This document shows positions 1-5,326 of a stretch of DNA of 5,326 nucleotides, piece by piece. The notes beneath the pieces are model-generated. The model had not been told where the DNA came from and did not search any database. It worked only from the letters and a program-made list of their open reading frames with translations. Every line of letters begins with the position of its first letter. The first letter of the stretch is position 1. This DNA comes from Desulfobacterales bacterium (lineage in GTDB: Bacteria > Desulfobacterota > Desulfobacteria > Desulfobacterales > JAFDCJ01): contig JAOZSC010000216.1 of NCBI GenBank assembly GCA_029939875.1, forward strand, positions 1-5,326. Direction: 5' to 3'. Both the position numbers and the translations under genes were made by a program.

Positions 1-1
1 G

Positions 2-1291
2 ACCACCTCGGCGGTAAAAAATGAGGACGGCACCTATTCCATCTTCGGCAACAAGATTTTTATTTCTTCCGGGGAGCACGATCTGGCCGAAAATATCATC
101 CATCCCGTCCTGGCACGTATCGAAGGCGCTCCGGCCGGCACCAAGGGGATTTCGCTGTTTTTGGTCCCCAAAATATGGGTCAACGATGACGGCAGCCTGG
201 GGCAGTCCAATGACGTGGTCTGCACGGGCGTGGAAGAAAAGATGGGCATCCACGGCAACGCGACCTGTTCCATGTCGCTGGGCAGCAAGGGACAGTGCCG
301 GGGGTGGCTGCTGGGCGAAGAAAACAAGGGCATGCGCGCCATGTTCCTGATGATGAACGAGGCCCGGTTGCTGGTGGGCAGTCAGGGACTGGCCTGCGCC
401 AGTGCGGCTTACATGCACGCCATCGATTATGCCCGCCAGCGTGTCCAGGGAAGACACCTGCTGAACATGATGGATAAAAGCGCTCCGTCGGTGCCGATCA
501 TACAGCACCCGGACGTGCGCCGGATGCTGCTGACCATGAAAGTTTACGTGGAGGCCATGCGCAGTTTGACCTACTATGTGGGGCTGTGTGAAGACCGGAT
601 TCATGTGGCTGACAGCGAAGAAGAAAAAGCCAAATACCAGGGCCTCGTAGATTTGTTGACCCCCATTGCCAAGGGTTATGTCACGGACCGGGCTTTTGAT
701 GTCTGCAACCTCGGGGTGCAGATTTTCGGGGGATACGGCTATATCCGGGAGTATCCCATGGAACAGCTGTTGCGGGATTGTCGTATTACCCCCATATACG
801 AAGGCACCAACGGCATCCAGGCCATGGATCTTCTGGGTCGCAAGCTCGGAATGAACAAGGGCAAGCCCATTATGGACCTGCTGGGTGAAATTCAACAGAC
901 CATTGCCGCTGCCAAGGCCAACGAGCGGGTTGCCGAAATCGCCAACAAGGTGGAGGAGGCGGTCAACAAACTCGGCGAGGTGGCGCTGCACATTGGCAAG
1001 ACGGCCATGTCACCCCAGGTGCTGGCGGCCTTTGCCCATGCGAATTCTTTTATGGAAGTCGCTGGTGATGTGATCATGTCCTGGCTGCTGCTGTGGCGTG
1101 CCACGAAGGCCGCCGAAAAACTGGACAACGGGGCGCGGAAAAAAGATGCAGCCTTTTATGAAGGCCAGCTGAAAGGCATTGAATTCTTTGCCCACAGCAT
1201 TTTGCCGGTGACCCTTGGCAAAATGGAGGTTATCCTGGCGACCAACGCGGCGGCAGTGGATATATCGGAAGACGGGTTCGGCGGCAAATAA
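2..1291 (+). CDS. Acyl-CoA dehydrogenase with extra C-terminal domain (FadE5/DmdC-like), 5'-truncated by window
   Basis: Flavoenzyme that oxidises an acyl-CoA to the 2-enoyl-CoA in the cytoplasm and passes electrons to electron transfer flavoprotein. The frame is open from base 2, so the gene enters from the left; 429 residues are visible. Visible residues 1-90 read as the middle beta-barrel domain (FISSGEHDLAEN, then a KMGIHGN segment). Residues from about 115 to 285 form the C-terminal helical domain, with QIFGGYGYIREYPMEQLLRD and the IYEGTNGIQ motif; its Glu (bases 800-802) aligns with the catalytic base of medium-chain acyl-CoA dehydrogenase. Residues about 290-420 are an additional helical domain like that following the core in the roughly 600-residue FadE5/DmdC group (the acetyl-CoA dehydrogenase C-terminal-like family), so about 170 N-terminal residues are probably missing. 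The gene ends in TAA, 116 bases before the EMO-like gene, which fits a beta-oxidation role. Substrate chain length cannot be read; a methylthiopropanoyl-CoA dehydrogenase (DmdC) is an alternative. Confidence 0.93.
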   Translation, partial: TTSAVKNEDGTYSIFGNKIFISSGEHDLAENIIHPVLARIEGAPAGTKGISLFLVPKIWVNDDGSLGQSNDVVCTGVEEKMGIHGNATCSMSLGSKGQCRGWLLGEENKGMRAMFLMMNEARLLVGSQGLACASAAYMHAIDYARQRVQGRHLLNMMDKSAPSVPIIQHPDVRRMLLTMKVYVEAMRSLTYYVGLCEDRIHVADSEEEKAKYQGLVDLLTPIAKGYVTDRAFDVCNLGVQIFGGYGYIREYPMEQLLRDCRITPIYEGTNGIQAMDLLGRKLGMNKGKPIMDLLGEIQQTIAAAKANERVAEIANKVEEAVNKLGEVALHIGKTAMSPQVLAAFAHANSFMEVAGDVIMSWLLLWRATKAAEKLDNGARKKDAAFYEGQLKGIEFFAHSILPVTLGKMEVILATNAAAVDISEDGFGGK

Positions 1292-1310
1292 GCAAGTACA
1301 CTTGATTTTC

Positions 1311-1339
1311 TTGGCTTGTTCAGACCCGGTATTTATGAT
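1311..1339 (+). promoter_or_regulatory. Candidate sigma-70 promoter for the EMO-like gene
   Basis: TTGGCT (1311-1316, four of six matches to the -35 consensus) and TATGAT (1334-1339, five of six to the -10 consensus) are separated by exactly 17 bases. It lies in the 116-base gap after the acyl-CoA dehydrogenase stop and would start transcription near base 1346, leaving a leader of about 60 bases before the next ATG. There is no extended -10 TG. No convincing intrinsic terminator lies before it, so readthrough from upstream is also likely. The call rests on sequence match alone. Confidence 0.4.
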
Positions 1340-1407
1340 AAGCAATCGCCTTGCGTGAAAAAAGGACTTGATACAACACCAGACAGAAGGGAGAGCAAAA
1401 TAAAGAC

Positions 1408-3513
1408 ATGGAACCTGCATTGATTTCTCCGGCCAGCGCCTCGTTTCTGGGTATTCCCGGGAAAATTATTTTTATACTCATTCCACTGGCCGGGATTGCC
1501 TTGTTTGGCTATATCATATTCCGGCGGATGGCGCCGCTGCTTAAGGCCGCCCCGGATGACCGTTTTAACAGGTTCGGACAGCGTATCAAGTCGGTTGTGA
1601 AGATATGGCTGGGCCAGTGGCGGCATCCCCGTTACATGCTGATTGGCGTGGTGCACATCTTTATTTTTGCCGGTTTTCTGATTCTCGGGGCCCGTTCCAC
1701 CCAACTCGTATTTTTGGGGGTTGTAAACGATTTTGTGCTGCCGGGATTCGGAGGCGTCTTTGGAAGTTTTTATAGCATATTGAAAGATTACGCCGCCACC
1801 TGGGTTTTGATTGCTTGTATCATTGCCGGGGTTCGCCGCTGGTTTTTTAAGCCGGCACGCTATGCCGTACCGACCCAGTACGGGCACGATCATACCGGCG
1901 AGGCCCTGTTTGTACTGGGACTGATTTCAACGCTGGTGCTCAGCGAAAGCCTTTTTGAAGCCAGCTTGTTGGCCGCTGAGACGCAAAAGGGCATGCATGT
2001 TGGGGTTGTCGCTCCGTTGACCCTGGTGTGGTATTTTAAGCTTCTTTCGAGCGGCGCGTCCCTGGCCACCTTGCAGGTGATACATTCGGCGGCCTATTTT
2101 ATCCACGAGGTCACCTTTTTCTTTTTCCTGTGTTTCCTGCCCCTGGGCAAGCATTTTCACGTGATTACTTCCATTTTCAACGTATTTTTTATGCGCCTGG
2201 AGCGGGGCAACGTGAAGCCGGTGCGTTACGGGGTGGATGACGAGCATCTGGACGATCTCGAATCGTTTGGTGTCAAAGTGTTTGAGGATTTTACCTGGAA
2301 GCATATGCTGGACTTTTACACCTGTGCCGACTGCGGCCGTTGTTCCGACCGCTGTCCGGCCAATGCCGTCAGCCGACCACTTTCGCCGCGCTTTATTTCG
2401 ATCAAGGCGCGTGATTATGCCTTTGAACACTACCCGCTGACCGGCAACAACAATTCAGAGCCCAAGCCGTTGATCGGCAGTATTTACAGCGAGGATGAAA
2501 TCTGGTCCTGCACCACCTGTGGTGCCTGTGAGCAGGAGTGCCCGCTGGGCATCGAATACATCGATAAAATGGTGGACTTGAGACGCGGCATGGTGGATGA
2601 AGGCATGGTCCCCCAGTCCCTTCAAAAGCCCCTCAGCGCCCTGGAAAAACGCGGCAATCCCTGGGGAAAGATGGAGCGTAAACGGGCGGACTGGACCAAG
2701 GAGATGGCCGAAGACTGCCCGGTAAAAATTCTGGAAAAAGGTAAAACTGCTGATACCCTGTATTTTGTGGACAGCATTTCTTCCTTTGATGATCGTATGC
2801 AGGAAATCGCCCGTTCATCGGCAAAAATTCTGCAAAGCGCCGGCATTGATTTCGGTATTCTGGGAAAAGCGGAAAAAGACAGTGGCCACGAAGTTCGAAG
2901 ATTCGGCGAGGAAATGCTGTTTCAGGATTTAAAAGATCAAAACACAGAGGCCATTTTAAATTCGGGGGCCAAACGCATCGTTACCTCTGACCCGCATGCT
3001 TACAACGCGCTGAAAAAAGACTATTCGGACCTGCCGCCCGTCGAGCATATCAGCCAGACCATTGTGCGCGAGGTTCAATCCGGCGCCTTGCGATTAAAGC
3101 CGGTGGAAGATGCAAATAAGATCTATGTCTACCATGATCCCTGCTACCTGGGACGGCATAATGGTCTTTACGAAGATCCCCGCCAGGCCCTTGATGCCAT
3201 TGCCGGCATCAATCGGGTGGAGATGGAAGGCAACTGCCGGGATCGCTCATTTTGCTGCGGTGGCGGAGGGCTGATGCTGTTTTACGAGCCCGAAGAAGAA
3301 CAGCGTATGGGCGTGCTCAGGGTCCGGATGGCGAAAGAGGCCGGGGCCAATGTCATTGTTACCGCCTGTCCCTTTTGCCTGGTAAACATTGAAGATGCTA
3401 TTAAAGTGGCCGGCCTGGAAGGTGAAATGGAAGCCATTGACCTGGCCGAGCTGGTCGAGCAGCACATGGTTGTTGACGCACCAGCCGAGCCGTCTAAACC
3501 GGAAAATGCATAG
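1408..3513 (+). CDS. EMO-like EtfAB:menaquinone oxidoreductase (heme b/Fe-S membrane protein, CCG/DUF224 family)
   Basis: Predicted to take electrons from reduced EtfAB and deliver them to menaquinone in the cytoplasmic membrane. The N-terminal part (residues about 18-262) is a NarI-like membrane domain: hydrophobic stretches near 18-38, 77-95, 126-143, 165-190, 198-215 and 220-246, with candidate heme ligands His83, His197, His226 and His233. A soluble part follows, with two [4Fe-4S] motifs: Cys306/309/312/316 and Cys368/371/374/378. Then come two CCG-type domains. The first (about 450-545) has lost all five cysteines; the second is intact as CX36CCX36CX2C (Cys579, Cys616, Cys617, Cys654, Cys657), a likely noncubane [4Fe-4S] site as in HdrB. 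The start is fixed: an in-frame TGA lies at 1369-1371, no other start codon follows it, and a purine-rich AAGGGAG (1387-1393) precedes ATG at a rather long spacing of 14. Neighbouring acyl-CoA dehydrogenase and etfBA favour EMO over an HdrD-type or lactate/glycolate oxidase subunit. Confidence 0.88.
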   Translation: MEPALISPASASFLGIPGKIIFILIPLAGIALFGYIIFRRMAPLLKAAPDDRFNRFGQRIKSVVKIWLGQWRHPRYMLIGVVHIFIFAGFLILGARSTQLVFLGVVNDFVLPGFGGVFGSFYSILKDYAATWVLIACIIAGVRRWFFKPARYAVPTQYGHDHTGEALFVLGLISTLVLSESLFEASLLAAETQKGMHVGVVAPLTLVWYFKLLSSGASLATLQVIHSAAYFIHEVTFFFFLCFLPLGKHFHVITSIFNVFFMRLERGNVKPVRYGVDDEHLDDLESFGVKVFEDFTWKHMLDFYTCADCGRCSDRCPANAVSRPLSPRFISIKARDYAFEHYPLTGNNNSEPKPLIGSIYSEDEIWSCTTCGACEQECPLGIEYIDKMVDLRRGMVDEGMVPQSLQKPLSALEKRGNPWGKMERKRADWTKEMAEDCPVKILEKGKTADTLYFVDSISSFDDRMQEIARSSAKILQSAGIDFGILGKAEKDSGHEVRRFGEEMLFQDLKDQNTEAILNSGAKRIVTSDPHAYNALKKDYSDLPPVEHISQTIVREVQSGALRLKPVEDANKIYVYHDPCYLGRHNGLYEDPRQALDAIAGINRVEMEGNCRDRSFCCGGGGLMLFYEPEEEQRMGVLRVRMAKEAGANVIVTACPFCLVNIEDAIKVAGLEGEMEAIDLAELVEQHMVVDAPAEPSKPENA

Positions 3514-3534
3514 AAAAGAAAGTGCCTTGTGCCT

Positions 3535-3566
3535 AAAGTTGTGGCGTCGCTTCGCCCCATCTTTTT
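3535..3566 (+). terminator. Candidate intrinsic terminator after the EMO-like gene
   Basis: Starting 22 bases after the TAG stop, an imperfect hairpin can form. The inner stem GGCG/CGCC closes a six-base loop (3547-3552); after one T-C mismatch it continues with TG/CA, and after one T-T mismatch with AAAG/CTTT. That is ten pairs with two single mismatches. The 3' arm runs into CTTTTT (3561-3566), which supplies the T tract if the outer A-T pairs do not form. The shape and position suit factor-independent termination of the EMO-like transcript, partly or fully separating it from etfBA. No free energy was calculated. Confidence 0.55.
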
Positions 3567-3712
3567 AGTAAATGGTTGTTGCTTGCAGTATGGGGAGACC
3601 AGAAATCAGAACACTGAAATGACAAATTATCGTGAATTTCTAATTTCATAAAATCGATAGAATACCTTAACTTTAGTTTCTTTTCTTTTAACCACTAACA
3701 AATTTAAACTTC
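3567..3712 (+). promoter_or_regulatory. AT-rich leader of etfBA, possible promoter/operator region
   Basis: This non-coding stretch is clearly more AT-rich than the flanking genes. It contains two hexamers with five of six matches to the -10 consensus, TAAAAT (3649-3654) and TAGAAT (3658-3663). Neither has a good -35 box at 16-18 bases; ATGACA (3619-3624) resembles one but lies too far upstream of both. GAAAT occurs at 3602-3606 and 3616-3620, and its complement ATTTC at 3636-3640 and 3643-3647, including the inverted pair TGAAAT/ATTTCA, which could be operator half-sites. A T-rich pyrimidine tract (3676-3689) precedes the ribosome binding site. A promoter somewhere here is likely because a terminator precedes it, but its exact position is not resolved. 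Confidence 0.35.
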
Positions 3713-3719
3713 GGGAGGG
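3713..3719 (+). promoter_or_regulatory. Strong ribosome binding site of etfB
   Basis: GGGAGGG contains GGAGG (3714-3718), six bases before the ATG at 3725. It fixes the etfB start together with the in-frame TAA at 3689-3691, after which no other start codon occurs. Confidence 0.8.
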
Positions 3720-3724
3720 ATAGC

Positions 3725-4516
3725 ATGGAAATTCTGGTGTGTGTGAAACGAGTTCCCGACACAGCCGAAAATGAGATTGAAGTCGCCGCCGGCGGCAGCG
3801 ATATCGAGCGCGATGATCTTGTTTATTCGGTGAACGAATGGGACAACTATGCGGTGGAAGAAGCCATTCAACTGGTTGACAAGGCGGGTGGATCCGTAAC
3901 GGTGGTATCCGTCGGCGACGAGGAGGCCGAAGAAGTGGTCAGACGCGAAATGGCCATGGGAGCCAACAACGGGCTTTTGCTGTCCGACGACGCCTTTGAA
4001 GGCTCCGACGGCAAGGGCATTGCCACCATGCTCAAAGCAGCGGTGGACAAGGGCAACTATGACCTGATTTTTACCGGAGCTCTGGCCGATGACGGGGCCG
4101 GGCAGGTGGGCGGAATGCTGGCCGCCATGCTGGATGTGCCCTTTGCCTCGGTTGTCAACCGCATCGAGGTGATGGATGATAAAAAGCTTAAAGTCGGCCG
4201 GGAGATCGAAGGCGGCAACCAGGAGATGCATGAAATCGATCTGCCCTGTGTGCTTTCCATTCAAACCGGTATCAACGAGCCTCGCTATGTCGGAATACGC
4301 GGCATCCGCAAGGTTGCATCGGTGGAAATCCCCGTCTGGGGAACCTCCGATCTGGGAATTGGTGCGGATTCCGTGGGAGAGGCCGCCGCCCGGGTAAAAC
4401 GGCTGGACTATTTTGTCCCTGACCTTGGTGAAGGCGCCGAGATCCTGGAAGGCAGCATGGAAGAGGTAGCCGATAAACTGATCGAAATGTTAAAAGCCAA
4501 AGGAGGGATTAAATAA
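3725..4516 (+). CDS. etfB: Electron transfer flavoprotein beta subunit
   Basis: Small subunit of the cytoplasmic EtfAB heterodimer that shuttles electrons from acyl-CoA dehydrogenase to the membrane acceptor. At 263 residues it has the usual family length. It shows VKRVPD (residues 8-12 region), NEWDNYAVEEAIQL (37-50, where most homologues have an NPFDEYAVEEA-type motif), the nucleotide-binding loop TGALADDGAGQVGG (117-130) and the late signature GINEPRYVGIRGIRK (182-196). The segment after NEPRY is the recognition loop that docks onto acyl-CoA dehydrogenases; Ile191 sits where human ETF has the anchoring Leu195. The subunit carries AMP in ordinary ETFs and a second FAD in bifurcating ones; I cannot decide which from this sequence, though the EMO-like neighbour favours the ordinary, quinone-linked role. 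Its stop overlaps the etfA start by one base, indicating co-translation. Confidence 0.95.
   Translation: MEILVCVKRVPDTAENEIEVAAGGSDIERDDLVYSVNEWDNYAVEEAIQLVDKAGGSVTVVSVGDEEAEEVVRREMAMGANNGLLLSDDAFEGSDGKGIATMLKAAVDKGNYDLIFTGALADDGAGQVGGMLAAMLDVPFASVVNRIEVMDDKKLKVGREIEGGNQEMHEIDLPCVLSIQTGINEPRYVGIRGIRKVASVEIPVWGTSDLGIGADSVGEAAARVKRLDYFVPDLGEGAEILEGSMEEVADKLIEMLKAKGGIK
4501..4507 (+). promoter_or_regulatory. Ribosome binding site of etfA inside the end of etfB
   Basis: AGGAGGG lies within the last etfB codons, eight bases before the ATG at 4516. It selects the start that overlaps the etfB stop as TAATG. Confidence 0.8.
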
Positions 4517-5326
4517 TGGCCGGACAGGTTTTTGCATATATCGTGTACAAGGAAGGCAAGGCCGATGACACCGCCCTCGAGCTGGTCAAGGCGGCCGGAA
4601 AAATCAATCCGGATGCTTCCCCCACGGCAATTGTCACCGGATCGGGGTCCGATCTCGATGCGGTGTGCAATGAAGTGACCGCATCCTATAAAGAGGTTTG
4701 GAAATTCGACAATGAAGCCCTGGCCTATCCCAATGCCGAGATTATCCGGCAGTTGCTGGTCAAGGTTTTGCCTGCCGACGCCGTTGTTCTGGTTGCCCAT
4801 GATACCTTCGGCATGGATCTTTCCCCGGGTCTTGCCATAATGCTGGATTCGACGTTTGTGCCTGATGTTGTGGATTTTGAGGGACTGGAAGGCGATACTT
4901 TGAAAGCGGTTCGACAGGAATTCAGTGGCCAGGTCAGCACCCATGTAAATTGTGATCTGTCCAACGGAGCGGTTATTAACGTGCGCCCGGGTGTTTTCCA
5001 AGCGGATGGGGCGGCCGGTGTCGGCGGCCAGGTGATCGACAAATCATCTGAAATCGGAGAACTTGTGCTGCGTCGACGCTACCTGGAAACTGTGGAAGCC
5101 GAAGTCGGCGATGTGGACATCACCAAGGAAGATGTTCTGGTTTCCGTCGGCCGGGGCATTGAGGACCAGGACAACATTGAAATTGCCGAGGAGCTGGCCG
5201 AAGCCATGGGAGCGGTGGTTTCCTGTTCCCGTCCGATCGTTGATGCCAAGTGGCTTGAGAAATCACGCCAGGTGGGCACCTCCGGGCAGACAGTCAAACC
5301 CAAGGTTTACATGGCGCTGGGTATCA
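4516..5326 (+). CDS. etfA: Electron transfer flavoprotein alpha subunit, 3'-truncated by window
   Basis: FAD-bearing large subunit of EtfAB. 270 residues are visible with no stop; family members are usually about 310-330 residues, so roughly 50 are missing. The protein starts MAGQVFAYIVYKEGK, a plain EtfA N-terminus without the ferredoxin-like extension of some clostridial subunits. Residues about 1-185 form the N-terminal alpha/beta domain. From about 205 the FAD domain begins: LVSVGRGIEDQDN (208-220), then CSRPIVDAKW (237-246) and QVGTSGQTVKPKVYMALGI (252-270), cut just before the expected SGAIQH. By alignment from memory, Arg239 matches human Arg249 beside the flavin, and Ser256 matches the Thr266 hydroxyl that contacts the flavin ring. 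The start is set by the AGGAGGG ribosome binding site and the TAATG overlap with etfB. The absence of a ferredoxin fusion and the EMO-like neighbour suggest a role in passing acyl-CoA electrons to menaquinone. Confidence 0.94.
   Translation, partial: MAGQVFAYIVYKEGKADDTALELVKAAGKINPDASPTAIVTGSGSDLDAVCNEVTASYKEVWKFDNEALAYPNAEIIRQLLVKVLPADAVVLVAHDTFGMDLSPGLAIMLDSTFVPDVVDFEGLEGDTLKAVRQEFSGQVSTHVNCDLSNGAVINVRPGVFQADGAAGVGGQVIDKSSEIGELVLRRRYLETVEAEVGDVDITKEDVLVSVGRGIEDQDNIEIAEELAEAMGAVVSCSRPIVDAKWLEKSRQVGTSGQTVKPKVYMALGI

Noticed and set aside
161..1291. Reading the first gene as a complete 376-residue protein starting at the TTG at 161
   Set aside because: The same frame is open to the left edge, and bases 2-160 encode an unmistakable acyl-CoA dehydrogenase middle domain, so the gene is simply cut by the window.
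1293..1304. Short inverted repeat CAAGT/ACTTG just after the acyl-CoA dehydrogenase stop, considered as a terminator
   Set aside because: The loop would be only two bases, the stem is short and AT-rich, and no clean T tract follows.
1333..1893. 186-codon open frame on the - strand covering the start of the EMO-like gene
   Set aside because: It lies opposite the well-supported EMO-like coding frame, its translation is rich in Arg, Pro, His and Gln with no recognisable family, and its end merely crosses the gap. It is a shadow frame.
2323..2541. Cysteine pairs in the EMO-like protein considered as c-type heme sites
   Set aside because: No CXXCH is present; the cysteines follow the CX2CX2CX3CP pattern of [4Fe-4S] clusters.
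3573..3586. TGG...TTGC resembling a sigma-54 (-24/-12) promoter
   Set aside because: The spacing between the GG and GC elements is one base too short, and the -24 box lacks the CAC that usually follows TGG.
3704..4264. 186-codon open frame on the - strand opposite etfB
   Set aside because: Its His/Gly/Phe-rich translation matches no family I know and mirrors the codon bias of etfB; no ribosome binding site supports it.
4408..5001. 197-codon open frame on the - strand opposite the end of etfB and etfA
   Set aside because: EtfB and EtfA are both clearly recognisable on the + strand through this region, so the reverse frame is a by-product.

Overview
This window holds the end of an acyl-CoA dehydrogenase gene, one complete gene for a membrane-bound iron-sulfur/heme oxidoreductase, a complete etfB and most of etfA, all on the + strand. 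Together they encode a nearly complete route for electrons from acyl-CoA oxidation to the membrane quinone pool: acyl-CoA dehydrogenase -> electron transfer flavoprotein (EtfAB) -> EtfAB:menaquinone oxidoreductase (EMO, the DUF224/CCG-domain membrane protein). The gene set, the moderately high GC content and the protein style suggest an anaerobic, fatty-acid-oxidising bacterium of the Desulfobacterota, such as a Desulfosarcina/Desulfococcus-like sulfate reducer or a syntroph. This assignment is inferred from gene content and was not checked against a database.

Layout: (1) 2-1291, the last 429 codons of a large acyl-CoA dehydrogenase with an extra C-terminal domain; its N-terminus lies off the left edge. 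(2) 1292-1407, a 116-base gap with a plausible sigma-70 promoter. (3) 1408-3513, the 701-residue EMO-like protein: a multi-spanning, histidine-bearing membrane domain, two classical [4Fe-4S] motifs, one degenerate CCG domain and one intact CCG domain. (4) 3514-3724, a 211-base AT-rich gap with a good intrinsic terminator candidate followed by a possible promoter/operator region. (5) 3725-4516 etfB and 4516-5326 etfA, translationally overlapped as TAATG; etfA runs off the right edge.

The proteins would act in sequence, but the two large gaps suggest that they need not be expressed as one transcript: the terminator and AT-rich leader probably give etfBA its own control. The most interesting molecular detail is that all five cysteine ligands of the first CCG domain in the EMO-like protein are replaced while the spacing is kept, leaving only one site for a noncubane cluster. 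I see no mobile element, CRISPR array, RNA gene or clearly undescribed system; the window is a well-formed catabolic/respiratory locus.
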